DNA of 64,000 bases from a virus, in the IMG/VR virus record IMGVR_UViG_3300042875_000652, positions 19,890-83,889 of that record, one strand, 5' to 3'. The position numbers and the translations under genes are program-made. Shown here in pieces: positions 34,182-41,113 of this stretch. The notes beneath the pieces were generated by a model. That model saw only the letters and a list, made by a program, of their open reading frames with translations. It made no database searches and was not told the origin of the DNA. Position 1 is the stretch's first letter. Every line of letters starts with the position of its first letter.

Positions 34182-34873
34182 TGAAAATCGGTTTTATCAA
34201 GGATGTTTTTGGAGGAATGCCTCATGTTATGGCAACTTCAAACAACGAAAAAATTCAGGTAAAAGCAATTACCGAATATGGCAAATCAATTGTTTCTGAT
34301 TTTAATTTTGACGCTTACAACATTAAGTCAACAGTGCCTGATGGATTTATTTTTACCGGATTCTTCGAAAACTCAGAAATAGCAGAGGACGAGCCTGTTT
34401 CTAAAGCAATTGAGAAAAAATCGTACCGCTACATCACTACTGTAAAAAACGAGAGAAGCTCAAATCGTGACCCTATCGAAAATACGCCAATCCGGTCGTT
34501 TTCCTCCGCGGTCAATAAACTGAACGCTATTTCTTTCAAGACCAGTAACTTTAAAAACCTTAAGAAAAAATCAGAATTCAAGAGAAGAATAAAGTCAGGA
34601 AAAGTTTTTTTTGACGAAAAATCTCGCGCTGTTAAATCTCATCCTAAAGCACAGTTTGGACAAATAGAGACAGAACTCATATATGGACAATTTGGTCAAG
34701 GGTTTATTAGAAAAACAGCCAATAGAAAAACGGCAGAAACTTCTTCAAGTCGTCGATTGACTCGCAGAGCCAAGACTCTAGAAAGCATTACCCGAGAAGC
34801 AACGGCTGGCCAAAAGGAATCAATTTCAGCACGGGTTTCTTACACTAGAAACGAAATAAAACATGCAAGGTAA
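34181..34873 (+). CDS. Basic hypothetical protein
   Basis: 230 residues, start overlaps the previous stop (TAATG). The first 70 residues look beta-rich (MKIGFIKDVFGGMPHVM, IVSDFNFDAYNI), the rest is basic and Ser/Arg-rich (RRLTRRAKTLESITREATAG). No domain recognised. It belongs to the head-gene block that ends with the capsid gene. Confidence 0.55.
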   Translation: MKIGFIKDVFGGMPHVMATSNNEKIQVKAITEYGKSIVSDFNFDAYNIKSTVPDGFIFTGFFENSEIAEDEPVSKAIEKKSYRYITTVKNERSSNRDPIENTPIRSFSSAVNKLNAISFKTSNFKNLKKKSEFKRRIKSGKVFFDEKSRAVKSHPKAQFGQIETELIYGQFGQGFIRKTANRKTAETSSSRRLTRRAKTLESITREATAGQKESISARVSYTRNEIKHAR

Positions 34874-35534
34874 ATCTCCAGCAAAAGCAAAAGCATTGGC
34901 TCTGCGTCTTGCTCAAGACATAGGGTGTTCCGGCGCACACAAGGATTCAGAAGGAAGATGGATGCCCTGTGCTTCCATGGAAGAGATGGAAAGAATCTCA
35001 AACACTGCCGAGACATCAAGGTGGAGAAGTGTCGTTCCAGGAGCTAAAGAAGCGGGAACAAAAAGAAGTATTGGGAAAAACAAGAAAAAAAGACGCTCTG
35101 ACGGCTGGGAAAACCTAACGGAAGCGCCAATACGGGGAATTGGCTCACTGGAAGGTGGAGGCATCGTTTCGTCTACTTCCTTTAGTGGTAAATCTATTGA
35201 ATGCTGCGAAGAAAAGGGTGTCGGCCCAGAGTTCGTAAGAGATAACGACGTAGACGTCTTTATTGACCCAGAATCAGCCAAGGCTCGTTCTCGCCAGATT
35301 GGGTGCATAGGAATCAGTAGAAGAGTGAGCAAGTCAGGACGCACGGTGTGGATGCCATGTACAAATATGACTGATTATTCCAATAGAACTGGTTCAACAT
35401 CTTTAGGCAGAAGAAACATCAGCAAGAGGCGTGAACGGGAAACCAGAAACGCTGTCAGGACCGTCTTGCGCGAAAAACCAAAGTCAAGCGTCGCAAGGAA
35501 AACATCCCTCACGCGAGAACTCATTGGTAAGTAA
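34863..35534 (+). CDS. Protein with duplicated G-C-x-G...W-M-P-C motif
   Basis: 223 residues, overlapping the preceding gene by 11 bases. It contains two copies of a small motif: DIGCSGAHKDSEGRWMPCAS at about 19-38, and QIGCIGISRR...TVWMPCTN about 130 residues later. Each pairs a Cys after Ile-Gly with a Cys after Trp-Met-Pro, fitting a small disulfide or metal-stabilised loop. A CCEE pair lies between them. The linkers are basic and Ser-rich. Function unknown; the motif may be a peptide tag shared by internal head proteins. Confidence 0.6.
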   Translation: MQGKSPAKAKALALRLAQDIGCSGAHKDSEGRWMPCASMEEMERISNTAETSRWRSVVPGAKEAGTKRSIGKNKKKRRSDGWENLTEAPIRGIGSLEGGGIVSSTSFSGKSIECCEEKGVGPEFVRDNDVDVFIDPESAKARSRQIGCIGISRRVSKSGRTVWMPCTNMTDYSNRTGSTSLGRRNISKRRERETRNAVRTVLREKPKSSVARKTSLTRELIGK

Positions 35535-35576
35535 CGTAATCTATTTACGTACTTTAATTGCAAAATATTATTAGTT

Positions 35577-35590
35577 ACACCGAGAGGTGT
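35577..35590 (+). terminator. Small hairpin with GAGA loop and T-rich tail before the capsid promoter
   Basis: ACACC, loop GAGA, GGTGT, followed by CAATTATCTGTTATTTTTG. The stem is only five base pairs, so it is at best a weak terminator closing the upstream head operon. Confidence 0.3.
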
Positions 35591-35695
35591 CAATTATCTG
35601 TTATTTTTGTTTATACATAAGAGCTGGGTGCTTACCTAAGCCTTGGAAAAACCAACAATAAACAAACCCCACCCAACTCATAAGAGGAGAACCCA
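35590..35695 (+). promoter_or_regulatory. Capsid gene promoter and structured leader
   Basis: A -10-like TATACAT lies at 35612-35618; the -35 region is weak. The predicted transcript start near 35624 falls at GAGCTGGGTG (35621-35630), which can pair with CACCCAACTC (35670-35679) with a single mismatch. The stem ends just before a strong AAGAGGAG ribosome site (35682-35689) and the ATG at 35696. A stem at the very 5' end would stabilise the message without hiding the ribosome site, fitting the high output needed for capsid. Confidence 0.45.
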
Positions 35696-37063
35696 ATGTC
35701 GGAAGACAAGGCACGTACAGAAGAGCTTCAATCAGCTCTTCGCACAAAGATGGCAGACAATAAGACCATCGCAGATTCATTCAAAATCGAGGACGGCACA
35801 GTAGTCGTTACTCCTGAGCAAAAGTCAGCGTTCGACAAGAACATGCGCGACATCAAGGAAATCAAGGGCCTTCTCGGAGACCTTGAGACCATGAACCAAG
35901 TAGACAACTGGGCATCACAGCCATCAGGCGATTCTGCAGGAGCAGCTTATGCTGCCGCCGCAGCAGACCTCAATAGCTTGTCTTCACGTGAAATCAAGTC
36001 AATTGGACAAATGTTCACTGACTCACCAGAGTTCAAGGCACTTAATGGTGGCCGCAATGGAGCAAACATGGTTTCACCATGGCAAATTGCTGCATCGTTG
36101 ACTTCATACACTTCTGGTTACAACGTAAAGGACGTTTACTCGGGTCTGCCAACAACAGCAGTAACCGATAGCCGTCTTGGTTCATTTGGTTCCGTACAGC
36201 GTGACCCAATGGTATTGCCACCAACACGTACAAAGCGTGTTCGTGACTTGTTCCCAGTTCGCAAGACAAACGCTGCTGTTATCGAATACTTCCGTCAGCT
36301 TGGTTTCACAACCTTGCAGGCTGGAGCAGGCGTAAACAGTGCATCATCAGTTGCAGAGCGCAACGCCGGCAATACCGCATTCGGTATCAAGCCACAGTCT
36401 TCATTCGCCTTCGTTGGTGAGCAGGCTCCAGTGCGCACACTTGCACATTGGGAAGCAGCACACCGCAACGTTCTTGCAGACGAGCCACAGCTTCGAAGCA
36501 TTATCGACAACGAATTGATGTACGGTCTCCGTCTCCTTGAGGATAACCAAATCCTTAACGGTAACGGTACTGGTGAAAACTTGTTGGGCGTTCGTAACAC
36601 ACCAAACATCCAGACATACAACTGGTCAAGCGGTGCAACTCTGCCAGTGAAGGACACAAAGGCTGACGCGCTTCGCCGTGCGGCAACCCTTTCCTTCCTT
36701 GCTTACTACGAGCCAAGCGGCATCGTTCTTCACCCGAACGACTGGGAAGACATCGAACTTACTAAGGACTCACAAGGCCAGTACCTCATCGCAGTTTCGG
36801 TTGCAATGGGTGGCGAGCCACGCGTCTGGCGTATGCCAATCGTTGACACTCCTGCAATGACTGAAGGTAAGGCACTTGTTGGAGCCTTCGGTACCGGAGC
36901 ACAGTTGTACGACCGTGAAGAAGCAAGCATCCGCATCAGCGAACAGCATTCGGACTTCTTCGTCCGTAACGCAATCGTTATCCTTGCAGAGCAAAGACTT
37001 GCGCTTGCTGTCAAGCGTCCAGAAGCATTCGTTGAAGTAACCTTCGACAACGCACCAGCCTAA
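35696..37063 (+). CDS. Major capsid protein (HK97 fold)
   Basis: 455 residues. An N-terminal helical region of about 100 residues acts as the delta domain in this family, working as a built-in scaffold and normally removed by the prohead protease. The HK97 core follows: VLPPTRTKRVRDLFPV, FVGEQAPVRTLAHWEAAHRNVLADEPQL, LRLLEDNQILNGNGTGENLLGV, IVLHPNDWEDIELTKD and the final RNAIVILAEQRLALAVKRPEAFVEVTF. S-L-S-S-R at 94-98 lies near where the delta domain should end and partly matches the L-S-S-G motif of the giant proteins. Codon use looks more biased than in neighbours, as expected for the most abundant protein. It has its own leader and terminator. Confidence 0.96.
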   Translation: MSEDKARTEELQSALRTKMADNKTIADSFKIEDGTVVVTPEQKSAFDKNMRDIKEIKGLLGDLETMNQVDNWASQPSGDSAGAAYAAAAADLNSLSSREIKSIGQMFTDSPEFKALNGGRNGANMVSPWQIAASLTSYTSGYNVKDVYSGLPTTAVTDSRLGSFGSVQRDPMVLPPTRTKRVRDLFPVRKTNAAVIEYFRQLGFTTLQAGAGVNSASSVAERNAGNTAFGIKPQSSFAFVGEQAPVRTLAHWEAAHRNVLADEPQLRSIIDNELMYGLRLLEDNQILNGNGTGENLLGVRNTPNIQTYNWSSGATLPVKDTKADALRRAATLSFLAYYEPSGIVLHPNDWEDIELTKDSQGQYLIAVSVAMGGEPRVWRMPIVDTPAMTEGKALVGAFGTGAQLYDREEASIRISEQHSDFFVRNAIVILAEQRLALAVKRPEAFVEVTFDNAPA

Positions 37064-37079
37064 TAAGCACTAAGCGGAA

Positions 37080-37117
37080 CCCCGCCTGTACCTTCGAACG
37101 GTACGGGCGGGGTTTTT
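37080..37117 (+). terminator. Strong intrinsic terminator after the capsid gene
   Basis: CCCCGCC-T-GTACC, loop TTCGAAC, GGTAC-G-GGCGGGG, then TTTTT. Twelve paired bases with one mismatch and an immediate T-run make this the clearest terminator in the window. It isolates the capsid transcript. Confidence 0.93.
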
Positions 37118-37155
37118 GCCTTTTATAACCCAAAAACTATGAGAAGATATCTTAT

Positions 37156-37977
37156 ATGACTAATCCATTTGATGACATCGAAAAAACGTTTGAAGAACTT
37201 CAGGGCTTATCTGACCAAATAGAGGTAGAACTAGCCCTTGAGCAAATAGCTAACCAGTCCATGATTGAGCTGAAGCATATTGAAATGCACCCAATATTCG
37301 ATGAATATTACGGTTCTTTTGTTTTCCAAGAAGTACTAGTCAAAGGTTCAAAAAAACCAGTACTTAAAGACCCAAAGGGTGGCCTGACTGCTGCCGGACG
37401 AGCTTACTTCAAAAGAAAAGAAGGAGCTAGCTTGAAGCCAGGAGTAAAGGGGGCTGCCGATACTCCTGAAAAGATGAGAAGAAAAGGTTCTTTCTTGACT
37501 CGTTTCTTCACAAACCCATCAGGCCCTATGAAAGACGAAAAGGGCAGAGCAACTAGATTGGCTCTATCGGCTGCAGCCTGGGGCGAACCAGTACCTCAAA
37601 ATATCGAAGACGCCAAAAAGCTTGCAGCAAAAGGAAGAAGAATGCTGGAAAGATACCAGAATTCTAAATCTAAGAAATCACATTTTTCTTACGACTACTT
37701 TAATAAGTTTTCGCCAGATAGTTATAACGAATTTATTAATTCAGAAGAACTTAAAGGACTTATCCCTCCTGATGGAATGTTGTTCTTAAATGAATCCATG
37801 TCCGAAGAGCAGCAAGCGATACGCGCATCTCTTCGGAGAAGTGTCTCCGAACTAGCGCCTTCGTCCAAAACCGCATCACAGTCTTATATTTCAGAAGATT
37901 CAGAAGAACTAAAAAGAATGTCTAAGGCAGCAAAAATGATGAAACAGCGTCGTAAGGCTAAGCAAAAAAATGGCTGA
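37156..37977 (+). CDS. Hypothetical protein with a KGGLT...GPM conserved domain (DUF6321-like)
   Basis: 273 residues. The conserved block at about 74-155 runs PKGGLTAAGRAYFKRKEG, LKPGVKG, PEKMRRKGSFLTRFF, GPMKDEKGRATRLALSAAAWGEP. This pattern is a known phage domain of unknown function, which I believe is DUF6321. The C-terminus is basic with KMMKQRRKAKQK. The first gene after the capsid terminator, it overlaps the nuclease gene by 8 bases. Positive charge and repeated GR/GP turns suggest nucleic acid or capsid contact. The family number is from memory. Confidence 0.7.
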   Translation: MTNPFDDIEKTFEELQGLSDQIEVELALEQIANQSMIELKHIEMHPIFDEYYGSFVFQEVLVKGSKKPVLKDPKGGLTAAGRAYFKRKEGASLKPGVKGAADTPEKMRRKGSFLTRFFTNPSGPMKDEKGRATRLALSAAAWGEPVPQNIEDAKKLAAKGRRMLERYQNSKSKKSHFSYDYFNKFSPDSYNEFINSEELKGLIPPDGMLFLNESMSEEQQAIRASLRRSVSELAPSSKTASQSYISEDSEELKRMSKAAKMMKQRRKAKQKNG

Positions 37978-38371
37978 GCAATACTGGTACACAGCAAAAG
38001 TACTCAAGGTAATAGACGGAGACACTCTCGACGTCATGATAGACCTAGGGTTCAGTATTCACCACAAAGCCAGAGTGAGGCTCTATGGAGTAAACACTCC
38101 AGAATCCCGTACAAAGGATTTGGCTGAAAAGGAAATGGGTCTAAAGGCAAAGAGTTTTACTTCAGACTGGACAACACGGCACTCTATTGTCTTTTTAAAG
38201 ACAATCGCCGGCAAGGATGACAAGTACGGAAGAGTCTTGGCTCAAATATATTCCGACAAGGACGTCAAGTCCGAATTAACTGCATGCCTTAATCAGGACA
38301 TAGTTTCATCGGGCTACGCTCGTGAGTACTACGGCCAAGGGGATAAAACTTGGGAAGAATTTAAAAAATGA
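37970..38371 (+). CDS. Staphylococcal nuclease-like (thermonuclease) protein
   Basis: 133 residues, the size of the bare SNase domain without signal peptide. The OB-fold core shows KVIDGDTLDVMIDLGF, ARVRLYGVNTPE and KYGRVLAQIY. Candidate catalytic residues are Arg37, Glu45 and Arg88, with Asp16 and Asp18 near the calcium site; spacing from Arg37 to Glu45 is as in the staphylococcal enzyme. It would cut DNA or RNA in the cytoplasm, for example degrading host nucleic acid for nucleotides. It overlaps both neighbours by a few bases. Confidence 0.88.
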   Translation: MAEQYWYTAKVLKVIDGDTLDVMIDLGFSIHHKARVRLYGVNTPESRTKDLAEKEMGLKAKSFTSDWTTRHSIVFLKTIAGKDDKYGRVLAQIYSDKDVKSELTACLNQDIVSSGYAREYYGQGDKTWEEFKK

Positions 38372-38826
38372 ACGACAATACATGGGGTTCCTATAAAGGA
38401 CCCATAAAAGGCCTTCGCATAGAAGTGAAAGCAGACGAATCCGCTAAATGCCCTACGGCAACAAAAGACGTTTCGGTAAACCTGCTTAATCGCAAAAAGG
38501 CAATCGCTGTTGCTGACTACGGCCCGCTTAATCCAGAAGAGAAAAACGAAGAGTTCTGGTCCAAGCTTGCCGACGAGTGGGAAGTAAGCACCGAAGAGGC
38601 TAAGAAACAGAAATGCGGCAATTGCGCAGTTTTTATTGTCACCCCACAAATGAAGTCATGCATACAAGGCGGACTTGTCGGAGACGATAGAAAAGACGAA
38701 TGGGAAGCAATAGACGAAGCTGGTGAACTAGGATACTGTGAAGCATTCGACTTTAAGTGCGCTTCTAAGAGAACTTGTCGCGCCTGGGTCACCGGAGGAC
38801 CAATACGTGAAGAAAAAGATAAATAA
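38368..38826 (+). CDS. Conserved phage protein with cysteine cluster (zinc or iron-sulfur)
   Basis: 152 residues. From about residue 88 the cysteines are KCGNCAVF...SCIQGG...GYCEAFDFKC...RTCRAWVTGGPI, seven in all. This layout is common in phages of cyanobacteria and actinobacteria and fits a metal site. A related shorter cluster (KCANCVFYQGGDSC) occurs in giant protein 1 at residue 381. Overlaps the nuclease gene by 4 bases. Function unknown. Confidence 0.7.
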   Translation: MNDNTWGSYKGPIKGLRIEVKADESAKCPTATKDVSVNLLNRKKAIAVADYGPLNPEEKNEEFWSKLADEWEVSTEEAKKQKCGNCAVFIVTPQMKSCIQGGLVGDDRKDEWEAIDEAGELGYCEAFDFKCASKRTCRAWVTGGPIREEKDK

Positions 38827-38932
38827 CGTCATTAACTGGCTAGCGGCAATTGTTTCAGCCGTTGTTGTGGCAAGAACAGCTATAAAGATGAAAAAAGCAG
38901 TGAGTCACCCCAACCCTGAAATGTGGGAATGA
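38807..38932 (+). CDS. Small single-span membrane protein, 41 residues
   Basis: GTG at 38807 has GGAGG eight bases before it, an ideal ribosome site placed inside the preceding gene, which it overlaps by 20 bases. The peptide begins VKKKINN and has one hydrophobic stretch VINWLAAIVSAVVVA, followed by a basic segment. One membrane helix with positive ends is expected. Longer upstream ATG frames lack support. Small proteins like this can be holin- or antiholin-like or modulate host membrane enzymes; there is no specific sign here. Its end overlaps the convergent gene at 38905. Confidence 0.6.
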   Translation: MKKKINNVINWLAAIVSAVVVARTAIKMKKAVSHPNPEMWE

Positions 38933-39288
38933 ATTTCGTGCTCGTCGCAAGACGTATAACGCATTCCTGATGTCTCCACCTTGCGTGGATATCCTGGTTC
39001 ACCGCATTTCTCACATACGCTGAAAGAATCCTGCTCGATAGTAAGAATCAGTGAATTGACTTTACTATATTCTTCCATGTTTGAAAGATTGAAGTAAAAA
39101 CGTAGTCCACCAAACTTTTCTTTTATTTGCACAATCGTGTAATTCGGGTCCTGCGTAAATAAAACAGTATCGCATTTCCTTATTAATTCCGCCCAGCCAT
39201 AACCACAGTCAATGGTTGCCGGTATGCCGTCAGCAAAACGGTCAAGGATGTTTTGGAAATCCGGGTCTGAACCTATGTTGATATTCAT
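38905..39288 (-). CDS. Hypothetical protein with QIKEKFGGLRFYF motif and zinc ribbon
   Basis: 127 residues. The middle motif YTIVQIKEKFGGLRFYFNLS recurs in many phage and bacterial hypotheticals. It is followed by a zinc-ribbon-like part, VCEKCGEPGYPR...YTSCDEH, with CxxC and a later Cys and His. AGGAT precedes the ATG. The last 28 bases overlap the convergent membrane peptide gene. Function unknown. Confidence 0.7.
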   Translation of the reverse strand: MNINIGSDPDFQNILDRFADGIPATIDCGYGWAELIRKCDTVLFTQDPNYTIVQIKEKFGGLRFYFNLSNMEEYSKVNSLILTIEQDSFSVCEKCGEPGYPRKVETSGMRYTSCDEHEIHSHISGLG

Positions 39289-39341
39289 GGCTAAATCCTA
39301 TACTCGTTGCGCGTCGGGCAGGGCTTAGGCTTTGTAAGATT

Positions 39342-39416
39342 TGGTGCCCCATGAGAGAATCGAACTCCCGTAAAATGCTTAGAAGGCATTGACTTTATCC
39401 ACTAAGTTAATGGGGC
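39342..39416 (-). tRNA. tRNA-Arg (anticodon UCU), CCA encoded
   Basis: Acceptor GCCCCAT pairs with ATGGGGC, D-stem ACTT/AAGT, anticodon stem AATGC/GCATT with loop CTTCTAA (anticodon TCT), T-stem GGGAG/CTCTC with one G-U pair and loop TTCGATT, then A and CCA. All arms fold normally. Arg codon AGA, read by this tRNA, appears often in the phage genes, so supplementing the host pool is a sensible purpose. The 5' end overlaps the stop of the HNH gene at 39402. Confidence 0.93.
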
Positions 39417-39836
39417 CCGATATGAGTGCTTTGCCCAGTTAAATTGTTGTGCCGTTCTAATTTTATGACAATTTGCACATACAATATCGCATTTTTTAAT
39501 TTCTTCGTATGCCGCTTTGTCTCTTCCAGTATTTACCAAGTGAGACACATTGTACTCTTTTTCCCCACGATGGTCAAATTCTAAAACACGGATATCACTA
39601 TTTCCGCAGTCCATACATGATTTATCTGCTAACCATTCAATGAATTCTTTTTGAATCCTTAATTTTCTATCGTACGCTTTGTCGATATAGTATTTTTTAT
39701 TTTCTTCATAATGCGTCTTAAAATAAACCTTCCTACACTCCCTACAGGAGCTTTGTAACCCATCTTTTTTTCCTACATTTTTAGCAAAACAATTTTTAGG
39801 TTTTACGGTTTTGCACGATGGGCATTCTTTGGTCAT
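39402..39836 (-). CDS. HNH endonuclease whose end overlaps the tRNA-Arg gene
   Basis: 144 residues from ATG 39836 (an ATG at 39869 adds 11 residues; neither has a clear ribosome site). A first zinc pair (CPSCKTVKPKNCFAK) and a CRECRK pair precede the HNH core: CMDCGNSDIRVLEFDHRGEKE, then KCDIVCANCHKIRTAQQ. Its stop codon lies inside the 5' part of the tRNA-Arg gene, sharing 15 bases. Stand-alone HNH genes beside tRNAs are typical of mobile homing endonucleases. A tRNA-like remnant lies just upstream at 39879..39915. Confidence 0.85.
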   Translation of the reverse strand: MTKECPSCKTVKPKNCFAKNVGKKDGLQSSCRECRKVYFKTHYEENKKYYIDKAYDRKLRIQKEFIEWLADKSCMDCGNSDIRVLEFDHRGEKEYNVSHLVNTGRDKAAYEEIKKCDIVCANCHKIRTAQQFNWAKHSYRAPLT

Positions 39837-39878
39837 ATTTAAATTGTACACATTTGGGATTCTGACCATTGTTACTTT

Positions 39879-39915
39879 TAGAAGTCTGTTGCCTTATCCC
39901 TTGGGCCACCGACGC
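39879..39915 (-). pseudogene. 5' half of a tRNA, apparently broken
   Basis: Read on the minus strand this segment has acceptor-like GCGTCGG, TG, a D-arm GCC...AAGGGATAA...GGC, then ACAGA and the loop CTTCTAA, exactly the 5' half of an Arg(UCU)-type tRNA. After the loop the expected TCTGT strand and T-arm are absent. The HNH leader begins there instead. A CCGACGC complementary to the acceptor does exist at 39311-39317 on the same strand beyond the intact tRNA, but no T-arm precedes it and the match could be chance. Confidence 0.45.
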
Positions 39916-40484
39916 TAGAGGGTTGGTTTGTTCTTGCGAGAATGATACAGGTTTCTCTTTTGTTCGTTCAGTTTGTCCCGGTTCACGCGGTTGTACTCCT
40001 TCATGGACTCAATGTTTTTCCCTTTCCTTTTTAAGTCATTGATTCGTTTGCATTCCCTGCAGACCCTATATTCTTCACCAATTTGCCTGCCCTGTTTCTT
40101 TACATATACAAGAGGTTCGAACTCCTCAAAAGAATGACCCTTTTTACAGTGAGTCTGTTTTTTCGTCTGAGGGGGATTTCTTCCTTTTTTGAACATGTCC
40201 TTCATGTTTCCTGAATTTGTATCTAGAAAAAGATGTTCGGGGTTAACGCACGGCGGGTTGTCGCAATGGTGGCAGACAAGTAGGCCCTTTGGTACTTCAC
40301 CTATATGAAAAAGGTAGCTTGAAACATGAGCCCCAATCGCCGGCCTGTCTTGGTAGTACTTGAACGAACCATACCCCTTACTCGTTGGTGCGCCAGTCCA
40401 AATCCAGCAATCTGGAAATTTATCGTTACCAGACTTATCGACCTTCTGAAAAAATCTTTCAATGAGAGGCATATTCTTAGCCAT
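39915..40484 (-). CDS. HNH endonuclease with zinc-finger C-terminus
   Basis: 189 residues from ATG 40484, which overlaps the end of the upstream HNH gene (TAA 40477); upstream extension is unsupported. The HNH core is RFFQKVDKS, CWIWTGAPTSKGYGSF, GAHVSSYLF and VCHHCDNPPCVNPEHLFLDTNSGNM. A C-terminal zinc part THCKKGHSFEE...YRVCRECKRIND follows. It is paralogous to the gene at 40477..41109 with the same domain order. The stop touches the broken tRNA half. Likely a homing endonuclease. Confidence 0.85.
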   Translation of the reverse strand: MAKNMPLIERFFQKVDKSGNDKFPDCWIWTGAPTSKGYGSFKYYQDRPAIGAHVSSYLFHIGEVPKGLLVCHHCDNPPCVNPEHLFLDTNSGNMKDMFKKGRNPPQTKKQTHCKKGHSFEEFEPLVYVKKQGRQIGEEYRVCRECKRINDLKRKGKNIESMKEYNRVNRDKLNEQKRNLYHSRKNKPTL

Positions 40485-41109
40485 TTTTTTTCTTTTCGTT
40501 TCTAATTCGCATACACTCCGCGCACGTCCGATACTTTCGCCCACTTTTTTTCACGAACCACTTCTCCCCATAAACACTAAAGTCATGACCTTTTCTACAG
40601 TGGTTTAGTTTTTTAGGCTCTATTCCCTTTTCCTCGCGTCTGCGCGCAAGTCGCTCTTTCTTCCATCTTTTGTGACAAGCCTTACAATCCCGTGTGACAA
40701 AACCGGTATGTTTGCTGATTCTGTGGATTGTGTTTTCCTCATCATAGAGATGACCGTGTTTGCAGTGCGTCTTTCTGCTCTCTTTATGATTCCCGTGCGT
40801 AACCGAATAGCGCTGATTGTGAGAACGGGTCTCAGCTTCTAAATGGTCCGGACGAACACATGGAGGGTTGTTACATGTATGGCAAACTTCGCGCCCTTCT
40901 GGGACTCGCTTGCCATTTGCTTTTTGCCAGCTATAAACATGGGCACCAAGTTTCTTGTTTACCCCATCTTGCTTGATTGCAAAGTGACCATATTTTTTCA
41001 CAACATAGCCAGTCCATTCCCAACAGTCTGGATAATCTGGATTAGGTCCAGATTTGTCTACCTTCTCCCAGAAACGTTCTTCTTCTGGTATTGGTTTTCT
41101 TCCTGCCAT
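40477..41109 (-). CDS. HNH endonuclease with two C-terminal zinc modules
   Basis: 210 residues. The HNH core RFWEKVDKSG, CWEWTGYVVKKYGHF, GAHVYSWQ and VCHTCNNPPCVRPDHLEAETRSHN matches its neighbour. Two C-terminal zinc modules follow: THCKHGHLYDEENT...RDCKACHKRW and NHCRKGHDFSV...RTCAECMRIRN. The neighbour has one such module, so a repeat was gained or lost. It lies four bases downstream of the ribonucleotide reductase gene, a frequent target of homing nucleases. No intron signs are visible. Confidence 0.87.
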   Translation of the reverse strand: MAGRKPIPEEERFWEKVDKSGPNPDYPDCWEWTGYVVKKYGHFAIKQDGVNKKLGAHVYSWQKANGKRVPEGREVCHTCNNPPCVRPDHLEAETRSHNQRYSVTHGNHKESRKTHCKHGHLYDEENTIHRISKHTGFVTRDCKACHKRWKKERLARRREEKGIEPKKLNHCRKGHDFSVYGEKWFVKKSGRKYRTCAECMRIRNEKKKNG

Positions 41110-41113
41110 GTGT

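Noticed and set aside
39311-39915. A group I intron splitting a tRNA-Arg around the HNH gene
   Set aside because: The only hint is a seven-base complement to the broken acceptor; no T-arm, anticodon 3' strand or intron core was found, and an intact tRNA lies between.
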